From the NCBI RefSeq assembly GCF_030812295.1, contig NZ_JAUSSK010000006.1, forward strand, positions 59,538 to 123,537: a stretch of DNA of 64,000 nt, given 5' to 3'. The notes under the pieces are model-generated. The model was not told the DNA's origin. It ran no database searches and saw only the letters and a list, made by a program, of their open reading frames with translations. Positions 8,479-17,379 of this stretch are shown piece after piece (positions within the stretch are counted from its first letter, which is position 1; each line of letters starts with the position of its first letter). The translations under genes were made by a program, and so were the position numbers. Source of the DNA: Luteibacter jiangsuensis. GTDB taxonomy: Bacteria > Pseudomonadota > Gammaproteobacteria > Xanthomonadales > Rhodanobacteraceae.

Positions 8479-9606
8479 TTATTTCTCCAGGTATCGGTCC
8501 AGAGCGTCGATCGCCTCGGCGCAGTCCGCGCGGCCGAAACCGATGCGGAAACGGTCGGTGGGGGTGGCCGTGAGCTCCGATCGGTAGTTGGAAGCGGGAA
8601 GCAAGAGCACGCCGGCGTGTTCGACGAGGTCGGTCGCGAATGCCTCGACGCCCTCCGGTCCCAGGTATCGCGGATAGGCGATGCAACCTCCATCGGGGCG
8701 ATACCACTGGAAGCGGTCGGGCCAACGTGCGAAGAAGCCGTCCAGCGTGGCGAGGTTGCGGTCGATGCGCTTGCGATGTCCATCCAGGATCGTCGAGCGC
8801 GCTTTCAACGCGATCAAGGCCAATGCCTCCGACGGTCCGGCATTGCATATCGACAGGTAGTGCTTGTAGCGCTCCATTCGCTGTAGCAGCGCGCGGTCCG
8901 CGCAGGCGATCCAACCGATGCGGAGCCCCGGCAGGCCATAGGCCTTGGACATCACACCGAGCGATAGTCCCTTTTCATAGACATCGGCGGCTTGGGGCAG
9001 GTGTGCCGCCCCCGAAGGGCCGAGGGAGTGGTACACCTCGTCGCTGAAGAGCCAGATGCCGTGTTTGCGGCACAAGGCCACGAGGGCGTCGAAACGCTCG
9101 CGCTCGAGGATCTTGCCGGTGGGATTGTGCGGAAAGTTGATCGATACGACGCGGGTATTCGGTCGGATCGCCGCCGCCACGTCGTCGATGTCGAGGGACC
9201 ACCGGTCATCCGGATTCAGCGCGATGCCGGTTACCTCGCAAATCGACAGCGGAATCGTTTCGGCGGCCTGGTAATTCGGCGTGACCACGATGGCATGGTC
9301 GCCGGGCTCGAGCAGCACGCGCATGGCGACATAGATGCCCTCCTCGGCACCCGAGAAACAGAGGACGTCCGCCGCGTCGCGTTGCTCGTATGTCGATGCG
9401 ATGGCTTCACGCAGTGCAGGCGCGCCGTAGGTTTGCGTATAGCCCAGGTGCAAGACCCCGAAGGCCTCGCGATCGGAGGGTTCCGCCAGCGCGAGCAATT
9501 CGGCGAGGCTCATGCTCTGTGCATCGGACGCCGTGAGGTGGTGGCGCGCGGCGAATTCCCAGCGCGAGAACCAGCTTTCGAGTCGGAAGTCGGGAAGGGT
9601 GGTCAT
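8479..9606 (-). CDS. PLP-dependent aminotransferase, class I/II fold
   Basis: 375 residues. Fold-type I aminotransferase: LGYTQTYGAPALREAI (substrate-side Tyr), the cofactor stretch FSGAEEGIYVAMRVLL, NFPHNPTGKIL (Asn binding PLP), FSDEVYHSL (Asp and Tyr contacting the pyridine ring), MSKAYGLPGLRIGW with the Schiff-base Lys, and a terminal FRIGFGR Arg for the carboxylate. ATG 9606 (MTTLPDF) is the natural start; longer in-frame starts add a non-homologous leader. It is divergent from an RhtA-type exporter, hinting at a linked amino-acid conversion and export function. Substrate not deducible. Confidence 0.88.
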   Translation of the reverse strand: MTTLPDFRLESWFSRWEFAARHHLTASDAQSMSLAELLALAEPSDREAFGVLHLGYTQTYGAPALREAIASTYEQRDAADVLCFSGAEEGIYVAMRVLLEPGDHAIVVTPNYQAAETIPLSICEVTGIALNPDDRWSLDIDDVAAAIRPNTRVVSINFPHNPTGKILERERFDALVALCRKHGIWLFSDEVYHSLGPSGAAHLPQAADVYEKGLSLGVMSKAYGLPGLRIGWIACADRALLQRMERYKHYLSICNAGPSEALALIALKARSTILDGHRKRIDRNLATLDGFFARWPDRFQWYRPDGGCIAYPRYLGPEGVEAFATDLVEHAGVLLLPASNYRSELTATPTDRFRIGFGRADCAEAIDALDRYLEK

Positions 9607-9723
9607 GATCGGGCGTGGCCCTGCTTGTAGACAATACGTCTCATATAAACATAATGTCCATGCATGTGCCACATGGGGCCGCCCTCCCTATAGAAATGCG
9701 CGATCAGCGGATACAGTGTCGCG

Positions 9724-10602
9724 ATGAACTCTACGCGTTCCACCCTGTGGCTGCCGGCGCTTGCCGTGCTCGGCTCCGTGACGTCGTTGTGCATCGGCAC
9801 GTCGTTTGCGAAGAAGCTGTTTCCGCTCATCGGAGCCGAGGGCACGTCGGCGCTTCGCGTCGGCTTTTCGGCACTGGTGTTGCTGATCGTATGGCGCCCC
9901 TGGCGCTGGCCGTTGAGCCGCCGCGACGCGGGATCGGTGATCCGTTACGGGCTGACCCTTGGCGTGATGAACCTGCTGTTCTACCTCGCCCTGCGCACGA
10001 TCCCCTTCGGGATCGCCGTGGCGATCGAGTTCAGTGGCCCGTTGGCGGTGGCGATGTGGTCGTCGCGTCGGCCAGTGGATTTCGTCTGGCTTGCCTGTGC
10101 GATCGCAGGTCTCGTCATGTTGTTGCCGCTTGGCCACGACAGCCCGCTCGACCCCATGGGCGTAACGTTGGCCCTGGCCGCCGCGGTGTGCTGGGCCCTC
10201 TACATCGTCTTCGGCAAGAAGGCAGGACACCTGCATGCGGGGCATTCGGTCTCGCTGGGACTCGTTGCCGCCAGTTTCGTCGTCGTGCCCTATGGGATTG
10301 CGCATGCGGGAGCGAGTCTGCTGAATCCCGGCATCCTGGCCGCCGGACTCGGTGTGGCCGTCATCTCCAGCGCCATTCCCATGTCGTTGGAGATGATGGC
10401 GTTGAAGCGCCTGCCCAGTGAGACCTTCGGCATCATGGTGAGCCTGGAACCCGCCGTTGCATCCTTGCTGGCGATGTTGCTCCTGGGCGAGCACCTCATG
10501 TCGTCGCAGTGGCTGGCGATCGGCTTTATCGTGCTGGCATCGATCGGTAGCACGGTGACGGCGAAGCGCGCCGCGACCCCCTCGGTGGAAGTGGCTGGCT
10601 GA
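9724..10602 (+). CDS. rhtA: RhtA-type threonine/homoserine exporter (EamA/DMT family)
   Basis: 292 residues, ten hydrophobic helices in two EamA repeats, inner membrane. Many stretches agree closely with E. coli RhtA: KKLFPLIGAEGTSALR, LGVMNLLFYLALRTIPFGIA, VAIEFSGPLAVAMWSSRRPV then DFVWLA, LLPLGHD, and SLEMMALKRLPSETFGIMVS followed by LEPAVAS. RhtA exports threonine and homoserine and protects against amino-acid excess. Divergent from the aminotransferase gene with a 117-bp shared promoter region that is AT-richer than the surroundings (ATATAAACATAATG at 9643-9656). Confidence 0.9.
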   Translation: MNSTRSTLWLPALAVLGSVTSLCIGTSFAKKLFPLIGAEGTSALRVGFSALVLLIVWRPWRWPLSRRDAGSVIRYGLTLGVMNLLFYLALRTIPFGIAVAIEFSGPLAVAMWSSRRPVDFVWLACAIAGLVMLLPLGHDSPLDPMGVTLALAAAVCWALYIVFGKKAGHLHAGHSVSLGLVAASFVVVPYGIAHAGASLLNPGILAAGLGVAVISSAIPMSLEMMALKRLPSETFGIMVSLEPAVASLLAMLLLGEHLMSSQWLAIGFIVLASIGSTVTAKRAATPSVEVAG

Positions 10603-10625
10603 GATCGACCGGATGCGGTGTGACA

Positions 10626-10649
10626 GGCGGGTCGCAGCTGCGGCCCGCC
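10626..10649. terminator. GC-rich stem-loop between convergent genes (possible terminator)
   Basis: GGCGGG pairs with CCCGCC around an internally self-complementary GCAGCTGC loop. It lies 23 bp after the rhtA-like stop and 6 bp before the autotransporter stop on the other strand. No U-tract, so this is only a weak terminator candidate. Confidence 0.35.
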
Positions 10650-10655
10650 CACCGG

Positions 10656-13568
10656 TTACCAGGACTTGCGAACCCCGAGCGTCCCCGCGACACGCCGGTA
10701 GTGACGCGCACCGAAGCGGGTTTCCACGTCGCCCCACACGCGCCAGCCGCTATGCCTCAGGAAGGCGACGCCGAGTTTCAGCGCATAGCTGTTGCGCGGC
10801 ACGCCGCCTGTGAAGGTTTCACCATCGAGTTGCGTGGCATCCAGCTTGCCGAGACGGCGAAGCCAGTTGGCGGCCACGTAGGGTGAGGCGATGTGCCCCC
10901 CCGGCGTGTTCCAGCGAGCCGCCGCACGAGCGCCAAGACGGCTGGTAAGGCCGCTGGCATGAGCCGGGATGACACGGGTTCCATTGGCTTCGGTATGCTT
11001 GCCACCCCGCATGCGGGTGGCGAGCAGCTGCGCCTGGGGTTCCAGGTATGCGTCGGATTCCGCGCCCAGTGTAGTGCGCCAGCGGTGACCTACTTCGACA
11101 CTGGCCGTGAGCGCGCCGCTACCGTAGCGCTCGTTCTGCAAGGCGTCGCCTTCCACCCGCTGGCTGAAGTGCGCGTATTGGGTCCAGCCGCGCAGATACA
11201 TGCCATTGTTGGCCCGGACTCCTGCGTAGATACCGGCGGCCGCACCGCGCACGCGGCCCTTGGCCGAATAGCGTGTGAGCAGGGAATGACCACGCGTATC
11301 CGAGTGTCCTGCGGAGGCCATGACGCCCACGTGCGATGCCGCTGCCCCGTCACCATGAAGCAGGTCGGCGCCCAGGGTGAGTTCGTTCGTGGCGGTGGTC
11401 GTGGTGATCTGATCGCGCAGGTCGAACGTGGTGTGCTGGCGTTCGAAGCGTGCCCACGCACTGCGGCGGGAGCCTTCGTCTTCCTCGTCTTCACCCGCGC
11501 CAGGCCCCGTCCGGAACATGGCGAGCGCCGCCGTCTGGTTGGCCCGGTACGTACCTGTTTCCGGACGCAGCACCGGTGCAGGCGGCTCGCCAGGATCGAC
11601 CCATTCGCCCGGATCGGGAGGTGTCTGCGGGTCGACGATGACCTCCCGCACGCTCGATCGCAGGTACCAGTCGCCGTCGTCGGGTTGGCTCAGGGAGCCT
11701 TGGTAGAGGAAATACTCATGCGCTCCGGCGACCGCGCGGCCAGCGAGCCGAAAGCTGCCTTCCGAGCGACCGTCGACCCGGACTAGGGGGATGCCGTCCT
11801 GGGTGTGGTCGCCGGTGCCGTCGAGCACGTCGACGGCGATCAGGCTGCCTCCCGAGGTGTTGCCCGTGACATGCACGAGGTCGGCCAGGGAGTGATCGTC
11901 GCCAAGCCTGCCGCGCATCCGGAAGAGGCCATCGTTGCCTTCGTAGTCGCCGGCGATGGTGAGCGTGCCGAAGGATCCCGGCGTACCGGGTGCAAAGGCG
12001 ACGACGCCATGGTCGTTGCGCAGGCTGCCGATGCGGCTGTCGCCGGTGACGGTCCAGGTACCCCCGCTTTCAAGGGACACATGGCGCACGATCGATGTGG
12101 CGCCGGACCAGGCGGCGCCGTTCTTGATGGAAAGCGAGAACTTCGTCTGGTCGGGCGTAGGTACCGCCGGATTGTCCGAAAGACGGATAGCCCCCACGGC
12201 GACGGCACGGTCGTCCAGCACCACGGTGAATGCCTGCGTGGAGGCCGGGTCCACTTCCGCGAACGCCCCGTTTCCACCGGTCAGCGATGCGCCGCCGCCA
12301 AGGCGGACGATGCCGGGATCGTTGAGGCCCAGGGCTGCACCGTTCTGGCTGTGCAGGGAGCCGCCATCCATGCGCAGCGTGCCGCCTGCCTGCACGATGG
12401 CGCCGTACGCGCCGGCGCCCGACACCTCGACCGTGCTGTCCGTGCTGCGAATGTCACCGCCGGAAGCATGGATGCCGTGTGCGCCGGCTCCCGAGGTGAC
12501 GATCGATGCATTGCGCAGTTGCACGGTACCGCCCTGGGTCGCGAACACGCCGTATGCCGATGCGCCTGCCGTGGCGACGCGCGAGCCGCGGACATCGACC
12601 TGTGGGAGGCGGCCCGGATGATCGCCTCCCTGCGCGAGCAGGCCATGGCTTTGCTGGCCGTTTGTAACGACATCGACGTTGCCGACGGCGACCGAACCGC
12701 CACGATTGTCCAGGCCCGAGGCGAAATCACCCGTGGTTTCAATGCGCGTGTCGGCCAAGGAGAGAGGCCCCCCATTGGCTACGCTCACACCGGCGGAGTG
12801 CTCGCCATGGGTGAGGAGGTTGCTGCGGGTGACGGTGAACAATCCGCTGCCGGTGTTGACGTTCAACGCGTTCGCCCACTCCCCGTTCGTGGTCACCTGC
12901 ACATCTTCGAGGGTGGCGGTGGCGGTGTCCTGGGTATGGACGCCGTGGCTTTCCCTGCCCGATGTCTCGATCTGGGCGCGGCGTGCGGAAAGCGAAGAGC
13001 TGCCGTCGCGGGCAATCAAGCCGGCGGCGTTGTCCCCTTCGGTGCGTATGCTGGTTCCCTCGACCAGGAACTGGCCGCCATCCTCGGCCACGATGCCGGC
13101 GGCGACGGTGCCCAGCGTATGGATGCTGCCACCCTCGATGCGGCCGGCTGCACCGTCGAGCGCGAAAGTGGCCCCTGTGGCGCTGCCGCCCTCGGTACGG
13201 ATGTCGACGCCATAAAGGGCGGTGACGGTGCCTTGCGTGCCCGTGACATAAAGGCCATGGGCGAGGTCGCCCTTTGTGGTGAGTTCGCCGCCGGTGAGGG
13301 TGACTTCGCTGAAGGCGCCGGTCACGCGGATGGCCGACGCGGATTCGCCCTGGGTACGCAGGATGACGTGCTTGCCCTCGGCCTTGCCACCGTTGGTGGC
13401 CAGTACCCCATAGCGTGATGGTTCGCTGGTTTCATAGGTTCCGGCGTCGATATCCAGCCAGGTGCCGTCGGCCACGAATGGCGGGGGCTCGGCCGAGACC
13501 GCCGGGGCGCAAAGCGCCGCCACGAAGGCGGCGAGGTATCGGCGGGGAGAGGGGTGTTGTATGGTCAA
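10656..13568 (-). CDS. Type V autotransporter with repetitive beta-helix passenger
   Basis: 970 residues from a TTG at 13568. That start is chosen because AAGGAG lies 8 nt upstream and it opens a signal peptide (RRYLAAFVAALCAPAVSA, cleavage before EPPPF). Residues ~30-420 are a passenger of about a dozen loose ~24-residue units of pattern (I/V)xTxGxxAxG(L/I)xAxxGG, expected to form a beta-helix. The pertactin-like part follows (LVHVTGNTSGGSLIAVDVLD), then a Pro-rich linker (DPQTPPDPGEWVDPGEPPAP). The C-terminal ~260 residues are the autotransporter barrel, with RSAWARFERQHTTF and TLGADLLHGDG and a final aromatic residue (RKSW). No protease or lipase motif; probably an adhesin-like surface protein. 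Confidence 0.88.
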   Translation of the reverse strand: MTIQHPSPRRYLAAFVAALCAPAVSAEPPPFVADGTWLDIDAGTYETSEPSRYGVLATNGGKAEGKHVILRTQGESASAIRVTGAFSEVTLTGGELTTKGDLAHGLYVTGTQGTVTALYGVDIRTEGGSATGATFALDGAAGRIEGGSIHTLGTVAAGIVAEDGGQFLVEGTSIRTEGDNAAGLIARDGSSSLSARRAQIETSGRESHGVHTQDTATATLEDVQVTTNGEWANALNVNTGSGLFTVTRSNLLTHGEHSAGVSVANGGPLSLADTRIETTGDFASGLDNRGGSVAVGNVDVVTNGQQSHGLLAQGGDHPGRLPQVDVRGSRVATAGASAYGVFATQGGTVQLRNASIVTSGAGAHGIHASGGDIRSTDSTVEVSGAGAYGAIVQAGGTLRMDGGSLHSQNGAALGLNDPGIVRLGGGASLTGGNGAFAEVDPASTQAFTVVLDDRAVAVGAIRLSDNPAVPTPDQTKFSLSIKNGAAWSGATSIVRHVSLESGGTWTVTGDSRIGSLRNDHGVVAFAPGTPGSFGTLTIAGDYEGNDGLFRMRGRLGDDHSLADLVHVTGNTSGGSLIAVDVLDGTGDHTQDGIPLVRVDGRSEGSFRLAGRAVAGAHEYFLYQGSLSQPDDGDWYLRSSVREVIVDPQTPPDPGEWVDPGEPPAPVLRPETGTYRANQTAALAMFRTGPGAGEDEEDEGSRRSAWARFERQHTTFDLRDQITTTTATNELTLGADLLHGDGAAASHVGVMASAGHSDTRGHSLLTRYSAKGRVRGAAAGIYAGVRANNGMYLRGWTQYAHFSQRVEGDALQNERYGSGALTASVEVGHRWRTTLGAESDAYLEPQAQLLATRMRGGKHTEANGTRVIPAHASGLTSRLGARAAARWNTPGGHIASPYVAANWLRRLGKLDATQLDGETFTGGVPRNSYALKLGVAFLRHSGWRVWGDVETRFGARHYRRVAGTLGVRKSW

Positions 13569-13883
13569 AGCGTCGCTCCTTGTCAGGCGGCTGGGCAGGG
13601 GTGCCCAACAGCAACTTCCGGGTGACAGGGTAGGGACTGGCTTCAGGTGGCGGAACGCGATTATTCTGAAAATGTCTGCGAACGCCGTCTGCGATGCGCC
13701 GCCGGACATCCACGCTTCACAATAGCCGTTGCACCCTAGGCGGGTCCGTCCTTTGGACGGGTGCGCACCGGATGCGAGTTTTATTTTGTCTGCAAGCGCG
13801 ACGATTGCCGTGGAAGGTTCGCCATTTCAGCGGTATGCTCCGCAGCGCTTGCCCTATACATAACAAATGAGGAGCCCTAAATC
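13569..13883. other. Divergent intergenic region (autotransporter / small lipoprotein)
   Basis: 315 bp without a convincing gene. It must hold the promoters of both flanking genes. An AT-rich patch TTTTATTTTG (about 13779-13788) stands out in otherwise GC-rich DNA. A TATGCT at 13834-13839 resembles a -10 box, but no correctly spaced -35 was found. ATGAGGAG near 13867 is the lipoprotein ribosome site. Confidence 0.5.
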
Positions 13884-14126
13884 ATGAAGGTCATTTCCAT
13901 CACTGCCCTGGCTTTTGTCGCCGCCGCCATGCTGTCGGGCTGCAACAAGTCCGACGACACCTCGGCCACCGCGCCGTCGTCCGCTTCGACCGCCGCTGCC
14001 GCCCCCGAGGCTGCTCCGGCCGCCACGCCGCCGGCTGACACCACCCCGCCGGCCGCCAGCACGGCCGCTCCGGCTGCCGCCGGCACCGCCGCTCCGGCTC
14101 CGGCTTCGACCGCTTCGGGTCAGTAA
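13884..14126 (+). CDS. Small Ala/Pro-rich lipoprotein
   Basis: 80 residues. The N-terminus MKVISITALAFVAAAMLSGC is a lipoprotein signal with lipobox LSGC, lipidated at Cys20. The mature part is almost entirely Ala, Pro, Thr and Ser (repeats of APAA, TPPA, STAAPA), an extended, unfolded tether with no enzymatic motif. Strong Shine-Dalgarno (GAGGAG, 13869-13874) and a strong terminator just after it mark a short, highly expressed monocistronic unit. Likely an envelope or spacer lipoprotein; function unknown. Confidence 0.85.
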   Translation: MKVISITALAFVAAAMLSGCNKSDDTSATAPSSASTAAAAPEAAPAATPPADTTPPAASTAAPAAAGTAAPAPASTASGQ

Positions 14127-14177
14127 GCCACGCTCGCGACCGCCCGTCCTTCCCCGGAAGGACGAGCGGATTCGCGG

Positions 14178-14212
14178 AAAAAAAGCCGCTGCTGTTCGCA
14201 GCGGCTTTTTTT
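14178..14212 (+). terminator. Intrinsic terminator of the small lipoprotein gene
   Basis: AAAAGCCGCTGC pairs with GCAGCGGCTTTT around TGTTC, with an A-run before and a seven-T run after. The near-symmetrical A/T flanks would allow termination from either side. Confidence 0.92.
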
Positions 14213-14232
14213 GTCCGTTACCGGGGAGCCCG

Positions 14233-14319
14233 GGTGGGAGCCGCCCCCTGTCGACGAGGGGTGTTTGCCGCAACCTGGCCCGCTGCCACGGGATCGCCGA
14301 CACGTCGGCTCCCACCAGG
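14233..14319 (+). repeat. REP pair (BIME-like), second copy
   Basis: Starts GGTGGGAGCCGCCCCCTGTC and ends ACACGTCGGCTCCCACCAGG, with the shared core (GTTTGCCGCAACCTGGCCCG, then CTGCCACGGGATCGCC). Both arms are diverged: the left arm has a GACGAGGGG insertion, so the stem is imperfect. Located after the lipoprotein terminator. Confidence 0.85.
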
Positions 14320-14433
14320 GCTCCGGGCATGCCTCGTGCCAGGCGGCGGCCAACTGGCTCCGTGTCTCATGACCTGTAGCCCTCCCGTTCAGGATGCGGC
14401 AGGCTAGGGCGGTTCCGTCCCACTGCCACAGGA

Positions 14434-16350
14434 ATGCCCATGCCACGTCGTCCCGTGTTGCTGCCCATGCTCGCGCTGTCCCTGGCTGTCACCTCGTCCT
14501 TCGTCGCCGCGCAGACCGCGCCGCTGACGCCGGATATCCCGGCAACGTACGAAGCGCCCGCCGGCGCCAACGATTACATCAAGCGCGTTGTCGAGATTCC
14601 GATGCGCGACGGGGTGAAGCTGCATACCGTCATCGTCATCCCGAAGAACGCGAAACACGCTCCTATCCTGCTCACCCGCACCCCGTATAACGCCGACGGG
14701 CGGGCGAAGCGCTCGGACGCTCCCACCATGCGCAACCTGCTGCCGATGGGCGACGAGGTCTTCGTCGACGCCGGTTACATCCGCGTCTTCCAGGACATTC
14801 GCGGCAAGTACGGCTCGGAAGGGGATTACGTGATGACCCGGCCACTGCGTGGGCCACTGAACTCGTCCGATGTCGATCACTCCACCGACGCCTACGACAC
14901 GATCGAATGGCTGACCAAGAACCTGCCCGAGTCCAATGGCAAGGTCGGTATGATCGGGTCCTCCTACGAGGGGTTTACCGTGGTGATGGCCCTGGTAAAT
15001 CCCCATCCCGCGCTCAAGGTGGCCGCGCCGGAGAGCCCGATGGTGGATGGCTGGATGGGCGACGACTGGTTCCACTACGGGGCCTTCCGCCAGACCAACT
15101 TCGACTACATCGCCGGCCAGAACGCCAAGCGCGGCAAGGGCGCGACCATTCCGCGGACGGGCTACGACGACTACGCCAACTTCCTGGCTGCCGGTTCCGC
15201 GGGGGATTATGCGCGGACCGCGGGCCTCGACCAGTTGCCTTATTGGCGCAAACTCAGCGAACACCCCGCCTACGACGCCTATTGGCAAGGACAGGCGCTG
15301 GACAAGGAAATGGGTCGCCAGCCGCTGAAAGTGCCCACCATGTGGGTCCAGGGCCTGTGGGACCAGGAGGACATGTGGGGCGCCATCCACAGCTATGAGG
15401 CGGTGGAGCCCAAGGACAAGGGCAACGACAGGAATTACCTGGTCATGGGCCCATGGCGGCACAGCCAGGTGAACTACGACGCCTCGTCGCTGGGTGCGCT
15501 CGAGTGGGATGGCGATACCGCGCTGCAGTTCCGCCGCGATGTCCTCTTGCCCTTCTTCAACCAGTACCTGGTCGATGGCGCACCCAAGGCGAACACCCCG
15601 CCCGTGTTGATCTACAACACGGGCGAGAACCATTGGGACCGCTTCAAGAGCTGGCCACAGGCCAGGTCGAGCCGGCCGATGTACCTCAATGCCAACGGTA
15701 AGTTGTCGTTTGAGGCCCCTGGCGCGGCCGAAGCCAAGTATGACGAGTACGTCTCGGACCCGGCGAAGCCGGTGCCATATGTGCCACGCCCGGTGCATTT
15801 CGCCGACCGACAGTCCTGGACCACCTGGCTGGTGCAAGACCAGCGGTTCGTCGATGGACGTCCGGATGTCCTGACGTACGTGACCGAGCCGCTCACCGCG
15901 CCGCTGAGGGTGGCTGGCGCACCGCAGGTGAACCTCTACGCCTCGACCAGTGGCACGGACAGCGACTGGGTGGTGAAGTTGATCGATGTCTACCCGGACA
16001 CCAATGCCAGCAAGCCGGCCATGGGTGGCTATGAGCTCGCGGTCTCCATGGATATCTTCCGCGGCCGCTACCGCGAGAGCTTCGCCGAGCCCAAGGCGCT
16101 CACGCCGAATACGCCACTGGAGTACCGCTTCGGCCTGCCGACCGTGGACCACACCTTCCTTCCCGGCCACCGGGTCATGGTGCAGGTGCAGTCGTCGTGG
16201 TTCCCGCTGTACGACCGCAACCCGCAAACCTTCGTGCCCAACATCTTCTTCGCCAAGCCGTCCGATTACCGGAAGGCCACGCAGCAGGTATGGCATGCGC
16301 CTGGCACGGCCAGTGCGATCGAACTTCCGGTGGTGCAGGGCGGCAAGTAA
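14434..16350 (+). CDS. Alpha-amino-acid ester hydrolase (CocE/NonD, X-Pro dipeptidyl-peptidase S15 fold)
   Basis: 638 residues with a signal peptide (cleavage after SSFVAA), so periplasmic. Alpha/beta hydrolase: nucleophile Ser177 in GSSYEG, acid Asp310 and carboxylates Glu312/Asp313 in LWDQED, His343 in GPWRHSQ, and Asp211 in WMGDDW. Each sits three residues from the published Xanthomonas citri enzyme residues as I recall them (Ser174, Asp307, Glu309, Asp310, His340, Asp208). The carboxylate cluster that binds the substrate alpha-ammonium is intact, favouring ester hydrolase/acylase activity on alpha-amino acid esters and beta-lactam side chains over cocaine esterase. The C-terminal third is the jelly-roll domain. 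Single gene; the hairpin before ku separates it from the NHEJ genes. Confidence 0.9.
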   Translation: MPMPRRPVLLPMLALSLAVTSSFVAAQTAPLTPDIPATYEAPAGANDYIKRVVEIPMRDGVKLHTVIVIPKNAKHAPILLTRTPYNADGRAKRSDAPTMRNLLPMGDEVFVDAGYIRVFQDIRGKYGSEGDYVMTRPLRGPLNSSDVDHSTDAYDTIEWLTKNLPESNGKVGMIGSSYEGFTVVMALVNPHPALKVAAPESPMVDGWMGDDWFHYGAFRQTNFDYIAGQNAKRGKGATIPRTGYDDYANFLAAGSAGDYARTAGLDQLPYWRKLSEHPAYDAYWQGQALDKEMGRQPLKVPTMWVQGLWDQEDMWGAIHSYEAVEPKDKGNDRNYLVMGPWRHSQVNYDASSLGALEWDGDTALQFRRDVLLPFFNQYLVDGAPKANTPPVLIYNTGENHWDRFKSWPQARSSRPMYLNANGKLSFEAPGAAEAKYDEYVSDPAKPVPYVPRPVHFADRQSWTTWLVQDQRFVDGRPDVLTYVTEPLTAPLRVAGAPQVNLYASTSGTDSDWVVKLIDVYPDTNASKPAMGGYELAVSMDIFRGRYRESFAEPKALTPNTPLEYRFGLPTVDHTFLPGHRVMVQVQSSWFPLYDRNPQTFVPNIFFAKPSDYRKATQQVWHAPGTASAIELPVVQGGK

Positions 16351-16398
16351 GGCAGCCCGGGGGCGCAACCACGTTTGCGTTCCCTGCACGCCACCGGC

Positions 16399-16433
16399 GC
16401 GATCCTCGGGTTCCACCCGAGCCCGAGGATCGC
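16399..16433 (+). promoter_or_regulatory. Perfect 12-bp hairpin sequestering the ku ribosome-binding site
   Basis: GCGATCCTCGGG (16399-16410) and CCCGAGGATCGC (16422-16433) are exact reverse complements separated by 11 nt. The 3' arm contains GAGGA, the only Shine-Dalgarno candidate, 7-9 nt before the ku ATG at 16438. In mRNA this stem would hide the ribosome site. There is no T-tract, so it is not a terminator. It could equally be a protein operator on DNA. Confidence 0.7.
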
Positions 16434-16437
16434 CCGC

Positions 16438-17376
16438 ATGGCCCGCCCCATCTGGACCGGTACGCTGTCGTTCGGCCTGCTCAACGTGCCGATCCGGCTG
16501 ATGTCCGGAGAGCGACGCAACGACCTGCATTTCCGCATGCTCGACCAGCGCGACAATACGCCGGTGCGCTATGAACGCGTGAACGCCGACACGGGCGAAG
16601 AAGTGCCATGGAAGGACATCGTCAAGGCCTTCGAGTACCAGAAAGGCAATTACGTGGTCCTCGAAGAGGACGATATCCGTAACGCCGCCAGCGACGCGCA
16701 CGAGACGGTGGAGATCGACACCTTCGTCGATGCCCGCGAGATAGCGCCGGCGTACTACGAAAAGCCCTATGTGTTGCTTCCGGCGAAGAAGGCCGAGAAG
16801 GGCTATGTGTTGCTGCGCGAGACGCTGAAGAAAACCGGCAAGGCCGGCATCGCCCGCGTGGTCATCCGGACGAAGGAATACCTTGCCGCCGTCATGCCGC
16901 AAGGCGATGCCCTGGTCCTCAACCTGCTCCGTTACACCTCGGAGGTCGTCGACCTGGACGACTTCGAACTGCCGGGAAAATCCACCGGCGACTACCGGAT
17001 TACATCGCGTGAGATAGCGATGGCGACCGATCTCGTCGAGTCGATGTCGGGCAAGTGGAAGCCCGAGGATTACCGTGACGAGTTCCGCGAAAAGCTGCGT
17101 ACGGCCATCGAGAAGCGCCTCAAGAGCAAGGGTGTCACCGCCCGGGTGGAGGAAGAGGAACACACACCGGAGAACGCCGCGACGAATGTGGTCGATTTCA
17201 TGGCGCTGTTGAAGAAGAGCATCGGCGCGAAGACGCGTACGCCGGCGGCAAAGAACACCCCGGAACGCAAGCCGGCGGCGAAGAAGGCGCCTGCGAAGAA
17301 AACGGCCGCGAAGAAAACGGCGGCAAAGAAGACCGCTTCGCGCAAGGCTCCGGCCAAGCGCCGGAAGGCGGGCTGA
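16438..17376 (+). CDS. ku: Non-homologous end-joining protein Ku
   Basis: 312 residues. The homodimeric DNA-end-binding ring protein of bacterial NHEJ; it recruits LigD. Begins MARPIWTGTLSFGLLNVPIR, the canonical Ku opening, which fixes the start at 16438 although an in-frame TTG exists 63 nt upstream. The Ku core runs to about residue 255. The tail from ~275 is a lysine/alanine-rich extension of KKxAAKKTAAKK-type repeats, similar to basic C-terminal tails shown in other Ku proteins to bind DNA. Ends 3 bp before ligD, so co-transcribed. Expression may be controlled by the stem-loop just upstream. Confidence 0.97.
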   Translation: MARPIWTGTLSFGLLNVPIRLMSGERRNDLHFRMLDQRDNTPVRYERVNADTGEEVPWKDIVKAFEYQKGNYVVLEEDDIRNAASDAHETVEIDTFVDAREIAPAYYEKPYVLLPAKKAEKGYVLLRETLKKTGKAGIARVVIRTKEYLAAVMPQGDALVLNLLRYTSEVVDLDDFELPGKSTGDYRITSREIAMATDLVESMSGKWKPEDYRDEFREKLRTAIEKRLKSKGVTARVEEEEHTPENAATNVVDFMALLKKSIGAKTRTPAAKNTPERKPAAKKAPAKKTAAKKTAAKKTASRKAPAKRRKAG

Positions 17377-17379
17377 CCC

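Noticed and set aside
16375..16437. Upstream TTG start for ku adding 21 residues
   Set aside because: The extension matches no Ku protein and would translate the perfect stem-loop; MARPIWTG at 16438 is the canonical start.
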